DNA of 35,874 bases. It comes from Campylobacterales bacterium (GTDB lineage: Bacteria > Campylobacterota > Campylobacteria > Campylobacterales > QNZT01). Each line of letters begins with the position of its first letter. Within the stretch, counting starts at the first letter, position 1. The stretch spans positions 1-35,874 of the forward strand of contig JALWPY010000191.1 in assembly GCA_026994915.1 (NCBI GenBank). The letters run 5' to 3'. Made by a program: the position numbers and the translations under genes. Shown piece after piece: positions 1 through 7,980 of the stretch. The notes beneath the pieces were generated by a model. That model saw only the letters and a program-made list of their open reading frames with translations. It searched no databases and was not told the origin of the DNA.

Positions 1-88
1 ATTCCACGGAGTCTGAGGCGATGGCTTCCTAGCCATCTGACACTATATTTCAGGAGAAATTGTAGAGTGTCAGATTAAGTGTTAGCTA
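1..88. mobile_element. Possible end of an insertion sequence (partial, runs off the window)
   Basis: This stretch has no coding frame and is full of short symmetric elements. GATGGCT/AGCCATC (20-37) forms a 7-bp hairpin with a TCCT loop. ATCTGACACT (35-44) and AGTGTCAGAT (66-75) form a perfect 10-bp inverted repeat around a smaller ATTTC/GAAAT stem. It sits exactly where a response-regulator frame on the minus strand stops making sense. The simplest reading is the terminal region of an insertion sequence that interrupted that gene. No transposase is visible because the rest would lie before base 1, so the family is not assigned. An alternative is an ordinary hairpin-rich intergenic region next to a short decayed gene. 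Confidence 0.35.
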
Positions 89-193
89 GTACACTTTATG
101 AGAGACTTCAAAGCCGTGCGTTTCCAGAAATTCTGTCAGATATTTCGCTGTTGTGAAGTCATCTTCTACAGATAGAATACGTATCTTTTCCAT
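86..193 (-). pseudogene. Truncated response regulator receiver domain (35 codons)
   Basis: Reading down from the ATG at 193 gives MEKIRILSVEDDFTTAKYL and then TEFLETHGFEVSHKVY before a TAG at 86-88. This is the classic start of a CheY-like receiver domain: a hydrophobic beta strand, the acidic E-D-D pocket, and helix 1 ending before GFEV of strand 2. The phospho-acceptor aspartate on strand 3, the later Thr and Lys, and any output domain are absent. Intact receivers are about 115-120 residues, so this is a remnant, probably cut by the element ending near base 88. It is divergent from the histidine kinase at 569-2131, its likely former partner. It is too short for the ORF track. Confidence 0.72.
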
Positions 194-269
194 CTTAACT
201 GCTCCCGATTACTCAGATTCCTAAGATTTTACTTTTTTTTTACTTAGAATGAGAGTGTATCATTTTGGT

Positions 270-344
270 TCTGATACCGATACTCCTCCATGTTATAAAA
301 ATTCATCAAGAGTCTCCAGAAAACATTCCGTATTCGGTATCAGA
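270..344. repeat. 11-bp perfect inverted repeat in the divergent intergenic region
   Basis: TCTGATACCGA (270-280) and its exact reverse complement TCGGTATCAGA (334-344) are separated by 53 bases between the truncated regulator and the kinase. The arms could be a pair of operator half-sites or a stem-loop. The surrounding 194-469 interval contains no gene I can support. ORF 265-558 is a frame shadow running across the kinase signal-peptide region. Confidence 0.5.
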
Positions 345-469
345 GTTCTGCTTTGGGAGAGCGCACCGGCATGGCAGACTAAAAGAGCTAACAGATAATT
401 TAACTCTTTTGATTGTAATATGCAGGACCGTTGCCGCAAAATTTGTCTGTGAAAGGTGGTATAGCTGTG

Positions 470-568
470 ATGTCGCGCTTTCAGATGCTCTCTTCCCTCT
501 TTCTTTTCGTATCGTTTTTTATCGCGACAGAGATATAGGCCGCTGCTTCAGAAGATAAAAGTATTCGC
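470..568 (+). other. Orphaned signal-peptide coding segment of the histidine kinase, ended by in-frame TAG
   Basis: An ATG at 470, preceded by the ribosome-binding-like AAAGGTGG, opens a frame reading MSRFQMLSSLFLFVSFFIAT, then EI and TAG (536-538), then AAASEDKSIR straight into the MCVDPDWMPF of the downstream kinase ORF. It is in the same frame as 569-2131. The segment has a short polar start, a hydrophobic core and small residues near a plausible cleavage site. It is almost certainly the missing signal peptide of the kinase sensor domain. The stop is a nonsense mutation or a sequencing error. Confidence 0.75.
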
Positions 569-2131
569 ATGTGTGTCGATCCTGACTGGATGCCTTTTGA
601 ACATATCGGAAAATATGGCAACTATGAGGGGATCATCGCAGACTATATGGCACTCTTTTCAAAAAAGACGGGTATCCCTTTTGAATTGGTTCCGACAAAA
701 GATTACCACCAGAGCCGTCTCTTTCTGAAAAATGGAAAGTGCGATATCATCGCGGCAGAACAGGCGACAAAAGAGATACGCAAAGTGTTTCTGGTGACCC
801 AGCCATATTTCTTCTCACCGCGTGCTTTCGTGACGGATACAGATGCGAGACTGGTGCTCGATTTTTCTCAGATCGCCCACTCCGGAAAGGTCGGGGTGTT
901 GAAGGACTCCCCTGCGCAGGTGATCCTGCCACAACTCTATCCGGGTATCGATCTGCAGGTACTGGATAACGGCGATGCAGGAGTGCGTCGTGTCGCGTCC
1001 GGTGATCTGGTCGCATTTGTCAATATCCTCCCTGCGCTGGTCTACTCGCTTCAGAAACAGGGACTGACCAATGTCAAAATCTCCGGTACGCTTCCCTCTA
1101 AGGTAGCGCTTTCAGTACTGATCAATCCCTCCAGACCCGAACTGCTCCCGTTGCTCAACGATGCCATCGACCATATTACCCAGAGTGAGAGACAGAAGAT
1201 TCTGAGCAAATGGGTACAGGTGAAGTATGAAAAGGGGGTCGATTATTCATTGCTCTGGAAGCTTTCGGCACTTTTTGGTGTGATCATACTGCTGCTGGGA
1301 CTTCGCTACTATCATCTCAGCAGACTCAGGAGCAAACTCGAAGCGATGCATGAGAGATTGTCGGCACAGATGATGCAGGAGATCCAGAAAAACCAGCAGC
1401 ATCAGTTGATGATCTTACAACAGAACCGCCTTGCGCAAAAGGGGGAGATGATCAGTATGATCGCCCACCAGTGGCGACAGCCTCTCAATACGCTCTCCAT
1501 ACTGACGCAGAACTTTCTGATCAAGCTTCGCTCCGGCAATGCCGATGAAGCATCGATCGAAGATTTCAGTACTACTTCACGCCGGCTGATACGGCAGATG
1601 TCAGAGACGATCGACGACTTTCGTAATTTCTTCAAAAGTGACAAAGAGCGCCGCAGGTTCAGTGTCAACGATGTGACAGCACATGCCTTGTCGATTCTCA
1701 AACCGCTTCTCGATGACAATGGCATTAGCGTTGTTGTCACCGAGAAGGATCGTTGCATGAGTGAGGGCTTCCCCAACGAGCTTGGACAAGCGATCATCAA
1801 TATCCTCAACAACGCGCAAGATGCATTGATCGAAAACGAGGTTGCGGAGAAAGAGATTAGGCTACGGATCGAAAAAATGGGCAGAGAGGTAGTGATTGAA
1901 ATCTGTGACAATGCAGGAGGCATCGATGAAGAGATACTCCCGCAGATATTTGATCCATACTTCTCGACCAAATCACAGCGTCATGGGACGGGTCTGGGAC
2001 TCTATATGAGTCGCATGATTATCGAAGAGCATATGGGCGGCAGGCTGGAGGTCTCTAATGGTGAGAAGGGGGCATGTTTTCGTATTGTGTTGCCCCGGGT
2101 GCTTCCCGCAGGCAACGGGAAGCCGGAGTGA
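569..2131 (+). CDS. Sensor histidine kinase with periplasmic solute-binding-type sensor domain (probably inactivated)
   Basis: Residues 1-215 resemble a family 3 periplasmic solute-binding domain (DPDWMPFEHIG, then repeated alpha/beta segments), used here as an extracytoplasmic ligand sensor. A single membrane segment follows (about 228-250, LSALFGVIILLLGL), then a coiled linker, a dimerisation/phosphoacceptor motif AHQWRQPLN (about 300), and an ATPase domain with N box NILNNAQDAL, G1 box DNAGGI and G2 box GTGLGL. The HQWRQPLN version is common in Campylobacterota. The ORF as drawn starts inside the mature protein: the natural start is the ATG at 470, but an in-frame TAG at 536 separates the signal peptide from the rest. 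Without export the sensor would be on the wrong side of the membrane. The adjacent response regulator is also broken. Confidence 0.88.
   Translation: MCVDPDWMPFEHIGKYGNYEGIIADYMALFSKKTGIPFELVPTKDYHQSRLFLKNGKCDIIAAEQATKEIRKVFLVTQPYFFSPRAFVTDTDARLVLDFSQIAHSGKVGVLKDSPAQVILPQLYPGIDLQVLDNGDAGVRRVASGDLVAFVNILPALVYSLQKQGLTNVKISGTLPSKVALSVLINPSRPELLPLLNDAIDHITQSERQKILSKWVQVKYEKGVDYSLLWKLSALFGVIILLLGLRYYHLSRLRSKLEAMHERLSAQMMQEIQKNQQHQLMILQQNRLAQKGEMISMIAHQWRQPLNTLSILTQNFLIKLRSGNADEASIEDFSTTSRRLIRQMSETIDDFRNFFKSDKERRRFSVNDVTAHALSILKPLLDDNGISVVVTEKDRCMSEGFPNELGQAIINILNNAQDALIENEVAEKEIRLRIEKMGREVVIEICDNAGGIDEEILPQIFDPYFSTKSQRHGTGLGLYMSRMIIEEHMGGRLEVSNGEKGACFRIVLPRVLPAGNGKPE
2101..2123. terminator. Hairpin at the convergent ends of the kinase gene and guaB
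   Basis: GCTTCCCG (2101-2108) and CGGGAAGC (2116-2123) form a perfect 8-bp stem with a 7-base loop, inside the last kinase codons and just past the guaB stop at 2134. No T-run follows on either strand, so a role as a bidirectional terminator is only suggested by position. Confidence 0.35.
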
Positions 2132-2133
2132 TG

Positions 2134-3582
<1,449 letters not shown>

Positions 3583-4947
3583 TTACGCCTTTGTTTTGAG
3601 GATGTTTTCCAGGCTCAGTGAACCGTCAAAGAGTGTCTGTTCGTCGAATGCTTTGGCGACAAACTGTGCGCCGATGGGCAGGCCTTCACTGCTCTTGCCG
3701 ACAGGAAGGGAGAGGGCGGGGAGTCCCGCGAGGTTGACCGCGATCGTGTAGATATCACTGAGGTACATCTCGAGCGGATCTTTTTTACTGCCAAACGCAA
3801 ATGCCGGGGTCGGAGCGACCGGCATGAAGATCAGGTCGGCCTCTTCGAAGATCTCTTCGTACTGCGCTTTGATCAGATGTCTCGCTTTCTGTGCACGGAT
3901 ATAATAGGCGTCGTAATATCCGGAGCTGAGGACGAAGGTCCCCAGCAGGATACGCCGCTTCACCTCTTCGCCGAAGCCCTGAGATCGGGTTTTGAGATAC
4001 ATCTCTTTGAGCGAATCGGCTTCGGCGCGGTTGCCGTAACGTACGCCGTCATAGCGGCTGAGGTTGGTGCTCGCTTCCGCTGTCGCAACGATATAGTAGG
4101 TGGCGACATCATATTTGGAGTTGATCATGTTTTTATGGATGATTGTATGGCCGGCATCTTCGAGGGCTTTGATCGCCTCTTCGGTCGCTTTGCGCACTTC
4201 GTCGCCCGCCTCTTCCATGTAGTTGTCGATGACGGCGATGGTGAGTTTACGGTCAGGGTCGATTTTGTCGCTCACCTTTTCATGCGGCATATCGACACTG
4301 GTGGAGTCTTTGGGTTCATGCCCTGCAATGATGTCGTAGAGGATCGCCGCATCTTCGACATTTTGGGTGATCGGTCCGATCTGATCCAGTGAACTGGAGT
4401 AGGCGCCCAGACCGTAACGGCTCACTTTGCCGTAGGTCGGTTTCATCCCCACACAGCCGCAGAATGCCGCCGGCTGACGGATACTTCCGCCCGTGTCGCT
4501 TCCCAGTGCAGCGATCGCGATACCCGCCGCAACTGCCGCCGCGCTGCCGCCGCTGCTGCCGCCGGGAACGCGCTCCGGATCATGCGGATTGCGTGTCTTG
4601 CCGTAGAAGGAGGTTTCGGTGGAGCTTCCCATTGCAAATTCGTCCATGTTGGTGCGCCCGAAAGGGCTGAGGCCGCTGGCAAGCAGCTTCTCTATGACAG
4701 TCGCATTGTAGGGTGCGACGTACCCCTGGAGGATGTTGGAGCATGCCGTGATGTTCCACCCTTTGACCTGGATATTGTCTTTGACGGCGATGGGAATTCC
4801 CTCCCCGGACTCAGCCAGATCGCTGCCGGTGAGTTGCTCGACATAGGCGCCGATCTCTTTTTTGGCTTCGATATTTTCTCTGAGTTCTTTTTTGAGTGCT
4901 GCGACTTCCTCTTTGGGAAGTGCGAGTGCTTCTTTGAGTGTGATCAA
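3583..4947 (-). CDS. gatA: Aspartyl/glutamyl-tRNA(Asn/Gln) amidotransferase subunit A
   Basis: GatA is the amidase subunit of GatCAB. It releases ammonia from glutamine to convert misacylated Glu-tRNA(Gln) or Asp-tRNA(Asn), a route needed in Campylobacterota that lack a full set of direct synthetases. The Ser-cisSer-Lys triad is visible: the lysine in IAVKDNIQ, and the serines in [14 protein letters not shown] and [16 protein letters not shown]. Length (454) is typical. The first codon is TTG, supported by GGGGA five bases upstream and by the normal N terminus [11 protein letters not shown]. guaB follows after three bases. gatB and gatC are not in the window, which is common in this phylum. 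Confidence 0.96.
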   Translation of the reverse strand: MITLKEALALPKEEVAALKKELRENIEAKKEIGAYVEQLTGSDLAESGEGIPIAVKDNIQVKGWNITACSNILQGYVAPYNATVIEKLLASGLSPFGRTNMDEFAMGSSTETSFYGKTRNPHDPERVPGGSSGGSAAAVAAGIAIAALGSDTGGSIRQPAAFCGCVGMKPTYGKVSRYGLGAYSSSLDQIGPITQNVEDAAILYDIIAGHEPKDSTSVDMPHEKVSDKIDPDRKLTIAVIDNYMEEAGDEVRKATEEAIKALEDAGHTIIHKNMINSKYDVATYYIVATAEASTNLSRYDGVRYGNRAEADSLKEMYLKTRSQGFGEEVKRRILLGTFVLSSGYYDAYYIRAQKARHLIKAQYEEIFEEADLIFMPVAPTPAFAFGSKKDPLEMYLSDIYTIAVNLAGLPALSLPVGKSSEGLPIGAQFVAKAFDEQTLFDGSLSLENILKTKA

Positions 4948-5041
4948 AACTGTCCCCTGTATCTAAATTTGAGACATTTTAGCGAAATGTTGGTTAGAGG
5001 TTGAAGATAGCCCACCATACCGATCTATCAGGGAGGATGGA

Positions 5042-6316
5042 TCATATCTGCATGTTGAATTTTTCGGTATGTTTTTGTGTGTGGCGATAGAGATAGATCG
5101 CATAGATGAGATGGTACAAAAGCCAGCCGAATGAGAGCATGACAAGTATGCCGGAAACTCTGAAGAGCGGTGGAAAGAGGAGGCCTCCCAGAAGTGTTAC
5201 AAAAAGCAGACTATGGAGATAGAAGTGGACTTTGACACGTTTGGGATGGATGATGTCATGCATCATCGGAGCCATCATATAGCCCTGGTTCGAGAGGTGA
5301 AACCAGGTCAGAAAAGGCACGATCTTGTAGACCATCGCCAGAACGATACTCAGTGCAAAGAGCGTAAATGCGAGATAACTCAGCGGATGGAGTGCCGGTG
5401 AGGGGATGAGCAGATCGAATAGCATGAGCAGCATCGTGACGATCAGCATGGCCATACCAAAACGCCAGAACCACACTGTTGCGTCCGAAGTGGGACGTTT
5501 GCGTCTCTGCAGCCGTAAAAGAGTTGTGCCGGCATAGAGTATGAAGAGCAGTGCCAGAGTGCCATCCACAGCAGTGGCCGGGATGCCCGAAAAGAGCAAC
5601 ACCGTTTTAATGATCAACAATGTCACGATCGCGAAGGTCAGGTAGCGCAGCATCCATTCGGGGTAGGGCGGTGTTACATAAAACATCTCGACCACCTGAA
5701 AGGAGATCGAGACGATCAGCAGTGTGATCCAGCCAAAAAGTCCGAATGTGTAGTGCACCGCTTTGGCCTCCATGTACTCTGTACCGGTGTGCAGACCTCC
5801 CAGTGCCGTGAGCATGTAGAGTCCCAGCAGGAGTGTGATGCCAAAGGAGAAAAGAGCGAGCTGCATGCCGCGGGAAGAGGCGGAGTGGCCAGGAAGTCGG
5901 ATGAGATGGTAGAGCATCAGTATGACGGCATAGAGAAGGGCGGCACCCAGCAGGAGGGCCGAGAGGAGATAGAGTCTGTACGTCGCAGTGTAAAAAGCAG
6001 CGATCAGGATAAGCACGCCCGCTGTAAAGGTCAGATGGACGAAGGTCGCCTTACGGGTGGGGGAGGGCAGGACCACGCCTGCGATGACCGGCAGCATCTG
6101 AAAGAGCGCACCCAGTATGAAGGATGCCATCACTCCCAGGGCAAAGAGATGGGTTGTGATACGGGCTGCGCTTGTAGCGGGATCGAAGATCTCGCCGCCG
6201 TAAAGCAGCAGCATACTTCCAGCCGCGATGCCGAAAAGGGTTGCTGTAACGAAAAAACGCAATACCACGGAGAGTGGCGGTGCCTGTTCGAGAGAGAGTC
6301 CGTTCTGGTTAAACAT
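5042..6316 (-). CDS. Polytopic membrane protein of the hemerythrin/DUF2249 operon, function unknown
   Basis: About 424 residues with roughly twelve hydrophobic segments. I chose the ATG at 6316 (MFNQNGLSLEQAPPLS) rather than the ORF-track start at 6376, because it overlaps the end of the DUF2249 gene by eight bases and removes an atypical polar extension. Histidines lie at membrane positions that could ligate heme or metal (THLFALGVMASF, VHYTFGLFGWI, TWFHLSNQGY). The layout recalls NnrS-like and oxidase-subunit-I-like proteins linked to nitrogen-oxide metabolism, but the canonical six-histidine pattern of heme-copper oxidases is not evident, so I leave it unassigned. It is the last gene of an operon preceded by an FNR-type site, which points to low-oxygen or nitrosative conditions. 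Confidence 0.8.
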   Translation of the reverse strand: MFNQNGLSLEQAPPLSVVLRFFVTATLFGIAAGSMLLLYGGEIFDPATSAARITTHLFALGVMASFILGALFQMLPVIAGVVLPSPTRKATFVHLTFTAGVLILIAAFYTATYRLYLLSALLLGAALLYAVILMLYHLIRLPGHSASSRGMQLALFSFGITLLLGLYMLTALGGLHTGTEYMEAKAVHYTFGLFGWITLLIVSISFQVVEMFYVTPPYPEWMLRYLTFAIVTLLIIKTVLLFSGIPATAVDGTLALLFILYAGTTLLRLQRRKRPTSDATVWFWRFGMAMLIVTMLLMLFDLLIPSPALHPLSYLAFTLFALSIVLAMVYKIVPFLTWFHLSNQGYMMAPMMHDIIHPKRVKVHFYLHSLLFVTLLGGLLFPPLFRVSGILVMLSFGWLLYHLIYAIYLYRHTQKHTEKFNMQI

Positions 6317-6578
6317 GAAGCAGTGTCTCCAGATCTGTTTCGGGAGAGGGGGTGATGAGGATATGCCAGATCCCATCTTCTGCCTCTCTGCTCAGAGTAT
6401 AGAAACCGTTGTTTTGTGCTATCTCCAGCAGCGGGAGAGGATTTTTGCGGTGACGCATGTAGAGGTAAGTATCCGCATCGAGTCTTTTCAGATGGTCAAT
6501 GGCCATCTCGAGCGGTTTGGGATGTTCCAGCTCCGTCGCGTCGAAAAAGATCTCTTTGGGGCACCTCCTGGTGGACAT
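6309..6578 (-). CDS. DUF2249 domain protein
   Basis: An 89-residue soluble protein matching the DUF2249 pattern: an initial D-A-x-E-L-x-x-P-x-P segment (FFDATELEHPKPLEMAIDHL), a middle YMRHRKNPLPLLEIAQNNGF segment, and a closing GIWHILIT strand. The family is a small fold often encoded beside hemerythrin-like proteins and nitric-oxide or denitrification genes. Its biochemical role is not established. The start is one base after the hemerythrin stop (TGACATG arrangement), and its end overlaps the next gene by eight bases, so all three are translationally linked. The N-terminal MSTRRCPKE contains one cysteine. Confidence 0.85.
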   Translation of the reverse strand: MSTRRCPKEIFFDATELEHPKPLEMAIDHLKRLDADTYLYMRHRKNPLPLLEIAQNNGFYTLSREAEDGIWHILITPSPETDLETLLHV

Positions 6579-6579
6579 G

Positions 6580-7020
6580 TCAGGCTCCGTGCTTTTTCAT
6601 CTCTCCCACCGTTGCCTCTTTTTTCTCGGGAGGGATGACCCGGTCACACATGGCGTAGAGCATCTGCTCCTCTTTCATGTTGTGTTGCTGCAGGAGGATC
6701 ATCATCGATTCTGCGATGGAGAGAAAGGCATCTTTGTCACGTTTTTCAACCGCTTCTGCCAGCCGTCCGATCAGACCGCGCATCTGCTCGTGTTCGTAGC
6801 GCATGACATTGGTAGGGCCTTCCGTTGAGCCAGTGATCTCTTCGAAGGTTGGAAAGAGAATCTCCTCCTCTTTGGCGAAGTGTTCGAGTGTATCTTCTGC
6901 AAATGCGACAAATTTCTCTTCCGCACTTTCAAAGTCACCTTCGATGATCGCTTTTTCTGCATCGGCGAAGAGTTGATCGCAAGCGCGGTGCTCTCCTTTC
7001 ATATAGTTTGAGATTATCAT
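6580..7020 (-). CDS. Hemerythrin HHE-domain protein
   Basis: A 146-residue four-helix protein with the metal-ligand spacing of the HHE cation-binding family. Candidate ligands are the early H (EHRACDQLF), a HFAKEEEILFPTFEE segment, YEHEQMRGLIGRLAE, and QHNMKEEQMLYAMCD near the end. Such proteins bind a non-heme di-iron centre and act in oxygen or nitric-oxide sensing, binding or iron-sulfur repair. It is the first gene of the operon with the DUF2249 and membrane proteins. A strong ribosome-binding site (AAGGAGGAG) precedes the ATG, and an FNR-like box lies about 65 bases upstream of it. Confidence 0.9.
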   Translation of the reverse strand: MIISNYMKGEHRACDQLFADAEKAIIEGDFESAEEKFVAFAEDTLEHFAKEEEILFPTFEEITGSTEGPTNVMRYEHEQMRGLIGRLAEAVEKRDKDAFLSIAESMMILLQQHNMKEEQMLYAMCDRVIPPEKKEATVGEMKKHGA

Positions 7021-7049
7021 CGTACTCCTCCTTCTTTACTTTCATGGTT

Positions 7050-7099
7050 TAAAATAAAGTATAACAAAAACTTCTCAAAATAGATTGATTTATATCAAT
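7050..7099 (-). promoter_or_regulatory. FNR/DNR-type activator site and -10 box for the hemerythrin operon
   Basis: ATTGATTTATATCAAT (7084-7099) is a perfect 16-bp palindrome matching the FNR-family consensus TTGAT-N4-ATCAA. On the minus strand TATACT lies at 7063-7058, which puts the transcription start near 7050 and the palindrome centre (7091.5) at about -41.5. That is the spacing of class II activation by CRP/FNR proteins. Which family member binds (oxygen- or NO-responsive) cannot be told from sequence. Confidence 0.75.
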
Positions 7100-7111
7100 G
7101 TAACCGGTTAC
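7100..7111. promoter_or_regulatory. 12-bp perfect palindrome adjacent to the FNR box
   Basis: GTAACCGGTTAC follows the FNR-type palindrome directly, still in the divergent region. Its centre is about one helical turn plus a few bases from the FNR box centre. It may be an operator for a second regulator acting on either transcription unit. No known consensus is assigned. Confidence 0.4.
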
Positions 7112-7114
7112 TTC

Positions 7115-7141
7115 TTCAGAAACAGCGGGATATGCCGATAT
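7115..7141 (+). promoter_or_regulatory. Candidate sigma-28 (FliA) promoter
   Basis: TTCA (7115-7118), 15 bases, then GCCGATAT (7134-7141), upstream of the ATG at 7175. The -10 matches the sigma-28 consensus GCCGATAA at seven of eight positions; the -35 is weak against TAAA. A similar arrangement precedes the rhomboid gene. Confidence 0.35.
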
Positions 7142-7174
7142 AGGATCAGGGACTCTCCCAAAAAGGAGCATCAA

Positions 7175-7753
7175 ATGCAAATAGCACAATCTACCATGAA
7201 TCTGCAGTACAGAGCGCTGGATTTCAGTATCAGCAAGAGTGTCGGGCACGACGGGGATGGTATGGCAACAGAGTCGATGTCACTCAATGTCCGCTATATG
7301 GAGTTTACGTTCCAGAGCAGTGAATTTATGCAAAAAAACAGCGATGCCCAGAGTGCGCTCTTTCATATGATCGATCATAACGACGAGATGAAAGATTTTC
7401 TGATGGGGATTGAAACGGAGGGGAAACTCTCACTCAAAGATCTGGGATATGAGGGCAAGCCGATTTTGAAACTGAGTCCCGAAGAGGCGACCACTCTGAT
7501 CTCCGACGGAGGCTTCTTCTCTGTAGAAAATACCGCCAGGCGCGGGGCGGACTTTGTTCTCTCCGGTGCCGGTGACGATCTCGACATGCTCAAAGCGGGG
7601 CGTGAGGGTATCGTCAGAGGTTTTGAAGAGGCAGAGAAACTGTGGGGTGGCAAGCTGCCCGATATCGCCTACGAGACACAGAAACGCACACTCGAGTTGA
7701 TCGATGAAAAGATCCAGAGTCTGGGTGCCAACGCACTCGACCTCGCAGCATAG
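7175..7753 (+). CDS. Conserved Campylobacterota protein, possibly flagellum-associated
   Basis: 192 residues from the ATG at 7175, which has AAGGAG seven bases upstream. The ORF-track start at 7085 lies within the regulatory palindromes and is rejected. No signal peptide or membrane segment is visible. The N-terminal half is polar with MSLNVRYMEFTFQSSEF. The C-terminal half (ARRGADFVLSGAGDDLDMLK, then GFEEAEKLWGGKLPDIAYET) looks like a conserved block that I associate with unnamed Campylobacterota proteins, sometimes oddly annotated as a hydrogenase component. I cannot assign a function. The next gene begins nine bases later and resembles a flagellar rod tail, and the possible sigma-28 promoter fits a motility link. 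That link is inference. Confidence 0.8.
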   Translation: MQIAQSTMNLQYRALDFSISKSVGHDGDGMATESMSLNVRYMEFTFQSSEFMQKNSDAQSALFHMIDHNDEMKDFLMGIETEGKLSLKDLGYEGKPILKLSPEEATTLISDGGFFSVENTARRGADFVLSGAGDDLDMLKAGREGIVRGFEEAEKLWGGKLPDIAYETQKRTLELIDEKIQSLGANALDLAA

Positions 7754-7762
7754 GAGGATCCG

Positions 7763-7957
7763 ATGACTATCATGCCAAACAGCAACGCAATCGCTACACA
7801 GCTTATTAACAGTGATACCACGACACGACAGATGACGACCGATCCCGTTCATGCCGTACCTCAGAGTATGATGGAGGAGAAGACGGTAGAAGCCAATGTG
7901 GCCGCCATCAAAACCATCGACGAGATGCACGGGAGTCTGCTCGATATCAAGGGGTGA
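7763..7957 (+). CDS. 64-residue protein resembling the C-terminal tail of flagellar rod/hook proteins
   Basis: A small ORF with a strong ribosome-binding site (AGGAGG, six bases before the ATG), nine bases after the preceding stop and therefore probably in the same operon. The first 38 residues are polar and Thr/Asn/Met rich. The end, EKTVEANVAAIKTIDEMHGS then LLDIKG, resembles the Flg_bbr_C tail of FlgC/FlgG/FlgE-type proteins, where an R-x-Y-E-A-N-x-K-V-I-x-T-x-D-E-M segment forms the inner coiled coil of the axial structure. The rest of a rod protein is absent. It may be an assembly or regulatory peptide. There is no signal peptide, consistent with type III export or a cytoplasmic role. 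Confidence 0.7.
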   Translation: MTIMPNSNAIATQLINSDTTTRQMTTDPVHAVPQSMMEEKTVEANVAAIKTIDEMHGSLLDIKG

Positions 7958-7980
7958 GCAGCGCTCCCCTCTCTTCAGGA

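Noticed and set aside
1-88. Group II intron end or integron attC site
   Set aside because: No domain V sequence or attC core sites are visible. The hairpins fit an insertion-sequence end or simple intergenic repeats better.
265-558. 97-residue plus-strand ORF upstream of the kinase
   Set aside because: It has no ribosome-binding site, starts at an alternative codon and runs out of frame across the kinase signal-peptide segment. Its composition is not protein-like.
5042-6316. Cytochrome oxidase subunit I
   Set aside because: The paired histidine ligands of heme-copper oxidases are not all present, and length and spacing do not fit.
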